DNA of 64,000 nt. It comes from Pachyseris speciosa (Eukaryota; Cnidaria; Anthozoa; Scleractinia; Pachyseridae). Under the pieces are notes generated by a model, which saw only the letters and a program-made list of their open reading frames with translations, was not told the DNA's origin and ran no database searches. Both the position numbers and the translations under genes were made by a program. Shown here in pieces: positions 32,372-42,775 of this stretch (position 1 is its first letter; each line of letters starts with the position of its first letter). The stretch is from NCBI GenBank assembly GCA_016490735.1, contig JAEMWC010000049.1:1659501-1723500 (forward strand), read 5' to 3'.

Positions 32372-33286
32372 TTAAAATCCTTTTAAAATTATGACTGCTC
32401 TGTCTTTAAGCTTTACGATCCTTTTTCCATTTTCATCAGAAAAAGATTGCTCCTGCCAAAAGTTTAAAATATTGTTCACTGTATCTTCTCTCTCGCATTT
32501 TCGGACATTCACCATATCCGTGAGAAAATCCAGCAGATCATTTCCTTCCGGAGACGAACCATCGAAAACTGACTTGATATCAAGGCGATTGTAATCACCA
32601 GGGCATTCGTAATAGAGCCATCCCTTCTCTCTTGCAACAGCGGCGACATCCTTTTCCGGGTATGAGGCTGTGCGTATTTTGGGGAATTCTTTAGAGTACT
32701 TGAACATGACGTCGTCTTCTGCCTGACAGACAGTCATGATGATGCCTTTGTCTCCAAGCTCGTTCTCGTAGCAGTGCACAAGCGCCTCTTCAATGTCGAC
32801 GTAATAGATGCTGTGTATGAAGTGGATCAGACTCATTTGGGCATCTTCTTTCTTTCCCTTCTGCTTCTGGACATATTCTTGGAAGGTCGCGGGAATCCAT
32901 TCAAAGTCTACAGTTGCTGCATTCACCAAACTTTCCGGCAAGTTTTCAGCTCGTGCGCGAAACGCCGACAGCCTATCTACAGCTGGTTCAATGACACGAT
33001 TAACAAATGAGATTGGCTTGTCTCCCTCTTTGCTGGCTATGATTTTGCTGAGCGCATGTAGAATGTTGATGTCGTTTTCGCCTTCTCCGCTCCCCACACT
33101 GAGAACACGGAATGGTGAGCCGTTGAAAATGTCCTGAAATCTATTGTTTGTAATAAGTGGTGCGATGTGTTCTGTGATGCATTTTAAGATGGAGTTTTCT
33201 TGGTCACATGAATCCAAGAAACACTGGAACGCGCGTGAGTAAGCTTCGGGATGCGAGGAAAGAAGACGAGTACTGCGGTCGTCCAT
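32372..33286 (-). CDS. HNMT-like: Histamine N-methyltransferase-like protein, left-arm copy
   Basis: Intact 304-residue single-exon ORF. Residues 61-76 (VLSVGSGEGENDINIL) form SAM-binding motif I, with acidic motif E100 in RVIEP; the SLIHFIHSIYYVDIEEAL segment and the C-terminal DLLDFLTDMVNV match the layout of HNMT-family class I methyltransferases (human HNMT about 292 residues). It is expected to transfer a methyl group from SAM to a small amine in the cytosol; histamine itself as substrate is unproven in this animal. The start ATG is shared with the right-arm copy. Six substitutions separate the two. Upstream on the minus strand are several tandem copies of a promoter-like unit with CACGTG boxes. 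Intronless structure could reflect an old retrocopy. Confidence 0.85.
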   Translation of the reverse strand: MDDRSTRLLSSHPEAYSRAFQCFLDSCDQENSILKCITEHIAPLITNNRFQDIFNGSPFRVLSVGSGEGENDINILHALSKIIASKEGDKPISFVNRVIEPAVDRLSAFRARAENLPESLVNAATVDFEWIPATFQEYVQKQKGKKEDAQMSLIHFIHSIYYVDIEEALVHCYENELGDKGIIMTVCQAEDDVMFKYSKEFPKIRTASYPEKDVAAVAREKGWLYYECPGDYNRLDIKSVFDGSSPEGNDLLDFLTDMVNVRKCEREDTVNNILNFWQEQSFSDENGKRIVKLKDRAVIILKGF

Positions 33287-33429
33287 TATGCCTTACAATG
33301 TCTTCTTTTCAGTCGCAGTTCTGTTGATGTGCACTTTGCCAGTGACTGTAGACGTTCTGAAAAAAATAACTTTGGGTAATTCGTTTTAAATAGAAATTGT
33401 GGCATGCATGACAGTTCCACGCCCACTCA

Positions 33430-34450
33430 AGCTGATACTTTTTAATTTTAGGATTAGCATACTGCACGTGCATGCGTCACGTGCTGGTTTACCGAGAGTA
33501 ACTAATATACACGGCGCATGACTAATACGGCCACCAACCGACCACCGGTATTTGGGTCAAATCTTACAAGTGAGGTGAACATATTTGGGGTTTATAAACA
33601 GGTATATACTTCTGACAAAATAACTTTCGCTAACTCGTTTTAACAGAAATTGTTGCATGCATGACAGTTCCACGCCCACTCATCCATCAGGCAGCTAAAA
33701 AAGCCTCCTTATTGCGCGGCAAAAATTCAATTATCGTTGTTTTTGATTAAGATAAAAGTTGTCATTAAATTTAGGATACTGCACGTGCTTCACGTGCTGG
33801 TTTACCGTGCGTAACCAATACACGGGGCATGGCTAATACGGCCACCAACCGACCACCGGTATTTGGGTCAAATCTTACAAGTGAGGTGAACATAATTGGG
33901 GTTTATAAACAGGTATAAACTTCTTGCGCATTTCAAAAGCTCACAACATTTACGTTACTTCAAAAACGGTACTTTAAAAAGGAAATAAAAAATAAAGCCT
34001 TGTTTTCCTGCGCGTGTTGTTTTAGCTGATGAATTTGGGTTAGGATACTGCACGTGCCTCACGTGTTAGTTATGGTTTACCGCAGTAAATAATACACGGC
34101 GCATGACTAATACGGTCACCAATCGACCACCGGAATTTGGGTGAAATCTTCAGTCAATCTTACAAGTGAGGTGAACATAATTTGGGTTTACAAATAGGTG
34201 TAAACTTCTTGTGCATTTCAAAAGCTCATACAATGTACGTTTCAGACCTCTAAAAATAATTAAATAAATAAATAATAAAGCCTTGTTTTCCTGTGCGTGT
34301 TCTCCGTGTTGTTTTAGTTGATGAATATGTAAGTTGTTTTCGGTCAGGGTTACTACACTCTCCTCTCGCGTTAGTTATTGTTTGCTGTGCGTAACTAATA
34401 CATCACGCATGACTAACACGGCCACCAACGGGCCATATGATTTTGGGTTA
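33430..34450 (-). promoter_or_regulatory. Tandem upstream units of the left HNMT-like gene
   Basis: About four diverged copies (starting near 33430, 33770, 34040 and 34335) of a unit of 180-300 bp: a CACGTG pair (ACTGCACGTGC...TCACGTGCTGG), GTTTACCG, GTAACTAATACACGG, CATGACTAATACGGCCACCA, and ATCTTACAAGTGAGGTGAAC. The last copy lacks the boxes and is cut by a MITE at 34449. The unit nearest the gene is also the one kept at 39296-39365 before the right-arm gene. Confidence 0.6.
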
Positions 34451-34875
34451 AACACCCGGGGGTACTCCCAGAAAAATTGGGTGGGGGTGTGCGGCCCGCT
34501 TCCTGAAACCCTTACCCTATTTCGGACCAAAATCTGCGATTTTTCCTACCCTATTTCAGACCTGACCAAAAATTTGATACCCTATTTCAGACCTATTTCA
34601 CGTACACAGTTGGCGTAATCATAATTAAAGACAGAAAAGAAGGGCTTTTGTTGATGGTCTTATCGGCTAAAGATGAAGAAGTAGATTCTTCTAAAAAAGA
34701 CTCAATTCAAGACTAGAGTGCACAAACCATACCCTATTTCAGACCAAAATGGTCAAAGTTGATACCCTATTTCAGACCAAAACGGCTAAAAAACCATACC
34801 CTTTGGGGCCGCACATACCTATATAGCTCATATAAGGGAGTAGCCCCCCCACCCCTTCCCCCACCGGGGGGAACT
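34449..34875. mobile_element. GGGGTACTCCC MITE family, copy 3
   Basis: ACCCGGGGGTACTCCCAGAA at the left, CCACCCCTTCCCCCACCGGG at the right, with at least five internal CCCTATTTCAGACC repeats. Confidence 0.75.
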
Positions 34876-35164
34876 TTACAAACAGGAAGGAAATGTTATA
34901 CATGTTATCCTTTTCAAAACCCGAATTCGATTAAAAAGAACAGCAAGATTTGTCACTTGTCAGTCCTTACAGGGCAGATTTGACGTCCCTGCCCTTATTA
35001 ACGAGGTGAAGGAAATTAAGTAATATACACGCAGTGGAAGTTCACAATGTGGCCATTGGTCGCATTAAAGGAGATTTCTTATGAGAAAATGTATGGTTGT
35101 TTGGAGGGGCCGAGAAAAAGTGCCCCTAACAAGCCCCCTGAGAGCTGGCACGCGTTTATCGAAA

Positions 35165-35265
35165 CTCCCGCCGGGTGTTATGGCTGTATTAGTCATGCGC
35201 GGAGTATTAGTTACGCACGGTAAACCATAACCATCGAGCGAGGCACGTGTGGTAACTAACCCCGA
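35165..35265 (+). promoter_or_regulatory. Inverted copy of the HNMT upstream unit
   Basis: TTAGTCATGCGCGGAGTATTAGTTACGCACGGTAAACCAT leads in plus orientation into the HNMT-like N-terminal fragment, so unit plus gene start were copied together. Confidence 0.6.
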
Positions 35266-35385
35266 AGTCTACTCACGCGCATTTCAATGTTTCTTGGATT
35301 CATGTAACCAAGACAACTCCATCTTAAAATGCATCACAGAGCATACCGCGCCACCGCATCTTCTTAGCAAACAACAGATTCTAGG
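35255..35385 (+). pseudogene. HNMT-like N-terminal fragment
   Basis: Encodes PEVYSRAFQCFLDSCNQDNSI followed by LKCITEH, equivalent to residues 13-40 of the intact copies. The ATG region is missing and similarity ends within 50 codons. Confidence 0.8.
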
Positions 35386-35469
35386 ACTGACAAGTGACAA
35401 ATTTTGTAAAAAGATAATGATGTTCTTTTTAAATGAGTTCCTGTTTTGAAAAGGATAATACGTATGTTG

Positions 35470-35525
35470 TGTGACTGAGTGTGTGTGTCAGTGTGTGTGT
35501 GTGTGTGTGCGTGTGTGTGTGTGTA
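35470..35525. repeat. (GT)n microsatellite
   Basis: Interrupted GT run. Confidence 0.9.
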
Positions 35526-35554
35526 GCTTATGGCGAAATAATTTAATTTAATTT

Positions 35555-35750
35555 AATCAGCTTCGCCAGAGACCTGGCAGGGACACTACAACAGCTTGCG
35601 CCAATTACAATAGGCCCGTAACTGCAAACACTCCCCCATAACCACATTCAAGTAGAGATAGACCACCACACCGGGGACTACGTCCCCTACTCTTTTCGAA
35701 CAGTGCGTGGGTTCTTTAACGTCCCACAGAATCAAAGAATGACGAATAGC
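35555..35750 (-). repeat. SINE 3' part, inverse copy
   Basis: Inverse of the body and tail of the SINE at 26075-26450 (CTTCGCCAGAGACCTGGCAG, GGGGACTACGTCCCCTACTC, GTGGGTTCTTTAACGTCCCA). The tRNA-like head is missing. Confidence 0.7.
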
Positions 35751-36589
35751 GAAACATAACCATTTTTCCCTGTTGGTATACTTCTGTTATGTCTACCTCA
35801 CATGTAAGATTTAAGCCAAATTCCTGTGGTCCGTAGGTGGCTAGACACATTGCTAAGCAAATTTTGACATAACTTGATGTCTATAGAAAGGACACAGAGC
35901 AGGACCATTGCAATTTCTCTCATTATGTATGGATTATGCACTCGTGAACTGTGACCACTGATTCTAAAATTACTCGAAATATTCATGAGAAGATTGTTTT
36001 TACGGTCTTAAAATTTATTCAATGCATCTTATTCGTGGTCTATCAGTAAGTACACGCATGATTGAAATCTTGAGGTATAAACGTCTTGCGCTTTTCAAAA
36101 GCTCATAAACTAATTTACGTTTGAGACCTTGTTACTTCAAAATTGTTATTTTAAAAAGAAAATTAAAAATAAAACCTTGTTTTTCTGTGCGTGTTGTTTT
36201 AAAGGAAACATAGCATACCATATCTGGCTATCAGCAATCGATGATTGACACTACACCGATTCCTGTAATTTACCGATGACAGAGTGTAGAATCAGTGGTC
36301 ACTGTTCGTGCGTAACTGATACGTAATGAGAGCAATTGCAAGTGTCCTGCTCTGTGTCTTTTCTATAGACATTTATGTCAAAATTTGTTTGTCTAGCTCA
36401 TTATACAAACAGGGAGAAAAGGTTCTACCTCGCCATTTCGCCATTCACCATTCTTTATTTCGCCATAAGCTACTCACACCAAAAATTGAACTGTAAACTT
36501 CAGTTATGTTTACCTCACTTGTAAGATTTGACCCAAATTCCTACGGCCCGTTGATGGCCGTGTGCGCGGCGTATTAGTCACTTGTTAGT

Positions 36590-36660
36590 TACATGAATCC
36601 AGAAACATTGAAACGCGCGTGAGCTGAGTAGGCTTCGGGGTTAGTTACTACACGTACCTC
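36590..36660 (-). pseudogene. HNMT-like N-terminal fragment, inverse copy
   Basis: Minus-strand reading covers PEAYS and RAFQCF with a frame-breaking insertion (GAGCTGAGTAG). It mirrors the fragment at 35255 across the palindrome centre. Confidence 0.65.
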
Positions 36661-36837
36661 ACGCGATAGCTATGGTTAACCAAGCGTAACTAATACTCCA
36701 CGCATGACTAATACGGCCATTAACACCGGACGGGGGTTTCGATAAACGCTTGCCAGCTCCCAGTGGGTTTGTTAGAGTCACTTTTTCTCGGCTCCTTCAA
36801 ACAACCATACATTTTCTCATAAGAAAACTCCTTTAAT

Positions 36838-37198
36838 CACAGGTAGCCCAACCTCGATATATGAGTATCTGTACTGTACTATATTACGCAAGAGACGAAA
36901 TATAAGGATTTGTATGGGGAAGACGGTTTTTCTCAAAATTCAAAAAATATATTAACGATTTCAAATAAAAAATAGCTTGAAGAGGGACCTAAAACCACCT
37001 AAATGGCTCTTAATCGACCCAGAATCCATACCAGAGACAAAGAAACACAAGAGTGAAGCAAGGTAAGCTATTTTTTATTTGAAATCGTAAATAGTTTTTT
37101 GAATTTTGAGGAAACCGTTTTCCCCATACAAATCCTTATATTTCGTCTCTTGCGTAATATAGTACAGATACTCATATATCGAGCTTGGGCTACCTGTG
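36838..37198. mobile_element. 361-bp foldback MITE with visible empty site
   Basis: Ends CACAGGTAGCCCAACCTCGA and its near-inverse; long inner pairs (GAGACGAAATATAAGGATTT with AAATCCTTATATTTCGTCTC). CTTTAAT flanks both sides (36831-36837, 37199-37205). The left arm has the unoccupied sequence at about 35065-35085 with a single such site. Confidence 0.85.
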
Positions 37199-37493
37199 CT
37201 TTAATGCGGCCAATAGCCACATTGTGAAATTTTCCTGCGTGTAAATTACTTCATTTCCTTCACCTCGTTAATAAGAGCAAGCACACCAAATCTTCCCTGT
37301 AAGGACTGACAAGTGACAAATCTTGATGTTCTTTTTAATCGAGTTCAGGTTTTGAAAAGGATAACATGTATAACATTTCGTTCCTGTTTGTAAACTTCAG
37401 TTATGTTTACCTCATTTGTAAGATTTGACCCAAATTGCTATGGTCCGTTGATGGCCGTGTTAGTCATGCGTGGTGTGTTAGTTACGCACGGCA

Positions 37494-37927
37494 ACCCCCC
37501 GGGGGGGGGGTACTCCCTATATGGGCTATATAGGTACGTGCCGCGCAATAGGGTATGGTTTTTGGAGGTTCTCGATCCTTAAATAGGGTATCCTTTTCGG
37601 CTATGTTGGCATAGTGTCCCGGTGTGATCCTTAGATAGGGTGCCTAAATTTGTATCAGCAAAAATAGCAGGGTGTAAACACCCAGTTAAGCGGAAAACAA
37701 ATGATCTGTCAAAGTTAAAGTATTTCCAAAGCGATTTTAAGGAAATAAAGTTGACCTGTTCAAGCTATTTTGAGTTTTTGTTCTTCCCTTGCATAGGGTG
37801 TCATTTTTCGGATTTGGCCTTAAATAGGGTATCAATTTTCGTTGGATTGTTCCTTAAATAGGGTCAGGGTTTAAGACCCTTCGCGGCACACACCTATCCG
37901 GACTTTATGGGAGTACCCCCCCGGGGG
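37494..37927. mobile_element. GGGGTACTCCC MITE family, copy 4
   Basis: CCCCCCGGGGGGGGGGTACT at the left and GGGAGTACCCCCCCGGGGG at the right; internal TTAAATAGGGTATC repeats. CAAC lies at both junctions, a possible 4-bp duplication. Confidence 0.8.
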
Positions 37928-38167
37928 CAACCCATAACTAACACGTGAAGCACGTGCAGTATCTAACCCAAATGACAACTTATACATTCATCAACTAAAA
38001 CAACACGCACAGGAAAACAAGGCTTTATTGTTTATTTCCTTTTAAAGTACCGTTTTTTAAGTAGACAGGTCTGAAAAGTAAATTTTATGAGCTTTTGAAA
38101 TGCGCCTGATGTTTATACCTCTTTGTAAACCCCAATTATGTTCACCTCACTTGTAAGATTTGACCCT

Positions 38168-39294
38168 AATTTTGGGAGTCTGCCTTTTGGTCGAGGGTCG
38201 AGGGTCGAGGGTTCTATGTCGAGGGTCGAGGGTTCCATGTCGAGGGTCGAGGGTAACAAATTTTTCCAAATATTTATTACTAAAAAAAAATTTAAAAGAC
38301 AAGAAATTGGAAGGAGAGAAATTAAATTAAAAGAGAATTGAAGAAGAATCTAAGCGTTTCCAAAAAGCGAGTTGCACGTGGACATTAGATCTTTTTGTAA
38401 GTGGACAGCCTAGGGGGTGGGGGATGAAATAGTGAATAGCCCGTTCCGTGCCCCATGTAATCCCAGTTTGGCTTTAGAAACGTCACTGCTTTCATTTGTG
38501 TTTCACAAGATTTCATTTGTGCATCACATCGGGGGATACTTTCCTATAGGGCATGGCTTTTGATTCCGATGTCCCGAAACGGGTGTATAAGTTCAAGCGC
38601 ACCTGTACTTATCAGGATCTTTGGCAGGTTAGGGATTTGTTCGCTTTCAGTTAACGTTCTTCCTACAATCTTAAAAAAGAGCGCGTTGGTATTTACTGTT
38701 ATTTTTTTGTTCGAAACAGGGTAAGGGTTTCGAACTTGCAGTAGTACCCCTATACCCAAACATCGGTCAGCTACACCCGGGGCACTACATAGCTTGTTTT
38801 ATAACATAGGGTGATTGTCAAGGAAAATCTTTTGTTCTCTTAACATGTCCAAATTCCGCACAATAAAATTTCTTGGCCAGCATAGTCCGCTTTTATTAAA
38901 TATTTTGTATTTTTCTCAAAGAAAATGTCTACAAGCCACGCTGCCCAGTAGCCACCATCAGTTCCATTTCTCATGATATTTTCGCAAAATGCCCTGAGCT
39001 AGTTTAATAACAATGACTGCTTTCACTTGCCACTACGCAACAAGTGATTGGCTGCGGCAAACGCGATTTCCGGTACGGTGATCAACTTCTTTGAAACAAC
39101 GTCAAATCGATATTTGCCGGCGCTTTTCTCGTAAGATTGCAAATTGCGATTTGTTTCGATTCTTTGTGAAAGACTATGGATTCCCCTAAATCGTTCACTG
39201 ATGTGATAAGAGGGAAAAAATCAAACAGTTGGTGAAGGAGGTACCAGGCAGAGGACGAGGAGGAGGCGATGTTAATTGCCATTAAAAAATCACG
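38168..39294. other. 1.1-kb segment found only in the right arm
   Basis: It splits an HNMT upstream unit that is continuous in the left arm. It begins with a CGAGGGT minisatellite and ends with a plus-strand ATG frame from 39177 (MDSPKSFTDVIRGKKSN) that breaks and resumes in frame-shifted form (YQAEDEEEAMLIAIKKS). No transposase motif was recognised. Confidence 0.5.
38188..38255 (+). repeat. CGAGGGT minisatellite
   Basis: GGTCGAGGGTCGAGGG blocks separated by TTCTATGT or TTCCATGT. Confidence 0.85.
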
Positions 39295-39295
39295 G

Positions 39296-39510
39296 AGTCA
39301 TGCGCCGTGCATTAGTTACGCATGGTAAACCAGCACGTGAGGCACGTGCAGTATTAAAAAGTATCAGCTTGAGTGGGCGTGGAACTGTCATGCATGCAAC
39401 AATTTCCATTTAAAACGAGTTACCCAAAGTTATTTTGTCAGAACGTATTCAGTCACTGGCGAAGTGCACATCAACAGAACTGCGACTTAAAAGAAGAGTT
39501 GTAAGACCTA
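39296..39510 (+). promoter_or_regulatory. 5' flank of the right HNMT-like gene
   Basis: Contains one upstream unit (TTAGTTACGCATGGTAAACC, then CAGCACGTGAGGCACGTGCAG) 120-180 bp before the ATG, followed by the conserved GGGCGTGGAACTGTCATGCA segment also found before the left gene. Confidence 0.55.
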
Positions 39511-40425
39511 ATGGACGACCGCAGTACTCGCCTTCTTTCCTCGCATCCCGAAGCCTACTCACGCGCGTTCCAGTGTTTCTTGGATTCATGTGACCAAGAA
39601 AATTCCATCTTAAAATGCATCACAGATCACATCGCACCACTTATTACAAACAATAGATTTCAGGACATTTTCAACGGCTCACCATTCCGTGTTCTCAGTG
39701 TGGGGAGCGGAGAAGGCGAAAACGACATCAACATTCTAGATGCTCTCAGTAAAATCATAGCCAGCAAAGATGGAGACAAGCCAATCTCATTTGTGAATCG
39801 TGTCATTGAACCAGCTGTAGATAGGCTGTCGGCGTTTCGCGCACGAGCTGAAAACTTGCCGGAAAATTTGAAGAATTCAGCAACTGTAGACTTTGAATGG
39901 ATTCCCGCGACCTTCCAAGAATATGTCCAGAAGCAGAAGGGAAAGAAAGAAGATGCCCAAATGAGTCTGATCCACTTCATACACAGCATCTATTACGTCG
40001 ACATTGAAGAGGCGCTTGTGCACTGCTACGAGAACGAGCTTGGAGACAAAGGCATCATCATGACTGTCTGTCAGGCAGAAGACGACGTCATGTTCAAGTA
40101 CTCTAAAGAATTCCCCAAAATACGCACAGCCTCATACCCGGAAAAGGATGTCGCCGCTGTTGCAAGAGAGAAGGGATGGCTCTATTACGAATGCCCTGGT
40201 GATTACAATCGCCTTGATATCAAGTCAGTTTTCGATGGTTCGTCTCCGGAAGGAAATGATCTGCTGGATTTTCTCACGGATATGGTGAATGTCCGAAAAT
40301 GCGAGAGAGAAGATACAGTGAACAATATTTTAAACTTTTGGCAGGAGCAATCTTTTTCTGATGAAAATGGAAAAAGGATCGTAAAGCTTAAAGACAGAGC
40401 AGTCATAATTTTAAAAGGATTTTAA
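39511..40425 (+). CDS. HNMT-like: Histamine N-methyltransferase-like protein, right-arm copy
   Basis: Intact 304-residue single-exon ORF, about 98 % identical to the left-arm protein. The differences are E39D, H77D, E87D, S119N, V121K and A123S (left to right copy), all in the first 123 residues; residues 124-304 are identical. SAM motif I (residues 61-70, VLSVGSGEGE) and E100 are kept, so both copies look catalytically competent. H77D lies at the end of the motif I helix and residues 119-123 lie in a surface-like segment. The gene faces away from the left copy with the repeat-rich palindrome centre between them. The near-identical 3' flank extends at least 150 bp past the stop in both arms. 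Confidence 0.85.
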   Translation: MDDRSTRLLSSHPEAYSRAFQCFLDSCDQENSILKCITDHIAPLITNNRFQDIFNGSPFRVLSVGSGEGENDINILDALSKIIASKDGDKPISFVNRVIEPAVDRLSAFRARAENLPENLKNSATVDFEWIPATFQEYVQKQKGKKEDAQMSLIHFIHSIYYVDIEEALVHCYENELGDKGIIMTVCQAEDDVMFKYSKEFPKIRTASYPEKDVAAVAREKGWLYYECPGDYNRLDIKSVFDGSSPEGNDLLDFLTDMVNVRKCEREDTVNNILNFWQEQSFSDENGKRIVKLKDRAVIILKGF

Positions 40426-41109
40426 TTTTTTTGTTTTTGATCAGTGTTTGACTCTGAACATTCAGATCGCCATTATTGTACAATCCTGTGATTGTGTTAA
40501 AGGTTTATTTTTCATTTCATACGTACTATACGCTCTTATTCATGCAGTCCTCTAATCTATATTTATACTGCTGGTCATGGTTAATATATACCTTCAGGGC
40601 CGTTGAAACAAATTTGTAGATAAAATATTACACAAGTGCATAAGTGACATATCATGTCGTTAAGTGGCGGTGTGCCATGTGAAGGAATAGTTTTTGTGGT
40701 TGACAACACATATCCCCAGATCCAGCGATCGCGAACGACTGGGGAAGAGACAGTCTCAATATAAATTATTAAAATATATCCTTAGATGCATAGGTCTGAC
40801 GTTCTATAGAACTTTCTTGACGAAATCGTCACGTAATCAAAACTGATTTTAGTTCAAGCAACAGAAACGTATTATAAGGCCAACAGTTGTATCGATTGGC
40901 TAACAACGCTGAAAATGTGGTTAGCAAGGACATGTTAGTATCTACTGCTGAGATTCTTCATGAAAAAGTTTTAAACAAAATAAAACACCACTCTTTTTTA
41001 ATTTCTTTTACGCTTACGCTAGTTATAGAAAACCAATCCTAACAAAAACCAAAATACTATAAATGAATAATATTGAAAGCGTTTTTAGTCACTCCTGGCG
41101 TTTGTGTAT

Positions 41110-41520
41110 TTACCCCAGGGGGACACTCCCTTACTTGGCCTAAACGGGTATGTGGCGCCCAATAGGGTATGGTTTTCGGGGTCTTGAATCTTAAACAGGG
41201 TGTACAATTTCACTATTAGGTAGCGTTTTGAACAGGGTGTTTTTCTGGACCGCAAGCCGTGAACTTTGGAGGTGCCGGTGCGCGGTCTACATGTGCTGGT
41301 TACCTGACCATGTCAGTAAAAAAAGAAACAAAAACTACTTTCTGCATTTGAAATGAAAAACAAATCCGGGTCACCAAAAGTAGGTCTCTTGTCTTAAACA
41401 TTCTAGCGAAATGAACGGATTTTGTCTTAACAGGGTCAGGGTTTGAAGTCCTCGGGCGGCACACCCCAACCCAAACTTATTTTAAGTGCTCCCCCGTCCC
41501 ACCACCCTGGTTATTTACCT
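41110..41520. mobile_element. GGGGTACTCCC-related MITE, right-arm copy
   Basis: Inverse counterpart of 31205-31640; CCCAGGGGGACACTCCCTTA at the left and GTGCTCCCCCGTCCCACC at the right. Confidence 0.65.
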
Positions 41521-41807
41521 ACGGAAATATTACCTAACTGAAAGTCTTCGACGCGCCGTTGAAAGACATTTAACAAGAAGGGAAAACGAATTTTAGCAAT
41601 TTGGAGTGGAAATGTTTCGTGTATCTAAATTAGAAGGTAGAAGTTCTAGTGCAAGTTACTCAAGGAGCGTAGTGTTTTAAAAGAGTTGCTTGAACGTAAT
41701 TTGTGAAGTTTGTAGCTATAGTTGAGAGCGATGGTGTCTGGATGCAGCGACGAAAGTTTTAATCTTTGCACAGTATAGGTTAGGAGCGAATTAGCATATG
41801 ATACAAA

Positions 41808-41913
41808 ACGACCGAAGTCGAACTTCACATGTGCCGAATCTAATGCAAATGAGAAAAATCTATTGTTTTCGCTCATTTGCATTAGATTCGGCACATGTCA
41901 AGTTCGACGTTTG
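41808..41913. repeat. Hairpin insertion in the right arm
   Basis: GCCGAATCTAATGCAAATGA and the inverse TCATTTGCATTAGATTCGGC, with further pairing outward, loop about 18 nt. The matching part of the left arm lacks it. Confidence 0.8.
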
Positions 41914-42404
41914 AATCGGGCCCTAAAAACTCATTGCGCGAACGGAAAAAAATAAGCGCCCTTAAAGGTTGGTCCTTGGATTTTAAGGAAAAAGCAAGTC
42001 ATGCTTTATATATTAAAATATATTTTCCACCTTAGAAAAAAAAGTTGTGGTCTTAAAATCGACTGAAAGATGGTTTAGTCTGCGAAATCCGGTTGTAAAC
42101 TGTACTATACAGTACATAACGGTTATCACACGTTCACCAAACGAATTGAAGCGAGCCGGATTACATTTTGTTTGTCAGTCAGTCAAGTGTGAAATCCACT
42201 AGCCTGTGAATACGTATTCGCACGCTAGGAACTCACCCTCCCCCTCCCCTTTATACGCCTGTCACGCAGGCTAGGCTTTTGTTGGTGGTCTTTTCGCCTA
42301 ATGTGAAACCCACTAGCCTGTGAATACGTATTCGCAGGCTAGGAACCCACCCAACAACTGAAGACTGGCACTGTGGCGTAACATAAAATATGCTGAAATA
42401 ACTG

Positions 42405-42432
42405 GTTGTTGTTGTTGTTGTTGTTGTTGATC
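42405..42432. repeat. (GTT)n microsatellite
   Basis: Nine GTT units. The inverse (ACA/AAC)n run occurs at 28860-28888 near the left end of the duplication. Confidence 0.9.
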
Positions 42433-42775
42433 ACACACTCATCTCACAGTGTGCATTCTGATTGGCCTTGCTTATAAACTGTAGACACATTACGACGTTC
42501 ATAAGCTGTTAGTAAAGTTCGTAAACATTAGAAGAGTATCGACCACTGCTGCAGTGGGTGATCACCCCACGGACACTGGGTATACCCTTGATATTTCAGA
42601 CATTTCATCCTCCGTGATCATTGAAAGGGAAAACGACACTAGCAAGAGAAGAATTAGAGAGGACATTGAAATACACTTCCAGGCAACAACACTGAATCGA
42701 TACCCGGATACGAACTCCCGTTGATTTACCGGGACGTTTTGTCACGTGCGACGGAATCGAAAAGCTTGTGTTTTA

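Larger units (their letters stand above)
28800..36000 (+). repeat. Left arm of giant inverted duplication
   Basis: Matches the right arm in inverse order: CACTGCAGTAGTCGATACTC (28835) with the 42545 region, GCATATTTTATGTTACGC (30072) with 42390, the whole HNMT-like gene (32372-33286) with 39511-40425, upstream units, and GACACAGAGCAGGAC (35895) with about 36345. Indels and transposon insertions differ between arms, so the arms are not equal in length. Coordinates of the ends are approximate. Confidence 0.85.
36490..38168. promoter_or_regulatory. Right-arm copies of the HNMT upstream unit, interrupted by insertions
   Basis: Units or part units at about 36490-36580, 36650-36730, 37390-37493 continuing at 37928-38165. 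They keep ACTAATAC-type and CACGTGAAGCACGTGC blocks. The MITEs at 36838-37198 and 37494-37927 split them. Confidence 0.55.
36250..42560 (-). repeat. Right arm of giant inverted duplication
   Basis: Inverse counterpart of the left arm. Arm-specific insertions: foldback MITE 36838-37198, GTACTCCC-type MITE 37494-37927, a 1.1-kb segment at 38168-39294 and a hairpin at 41808-41913. It lacks the 58-bp minisatellite expansion of the left arm. Confidence 0.85.
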
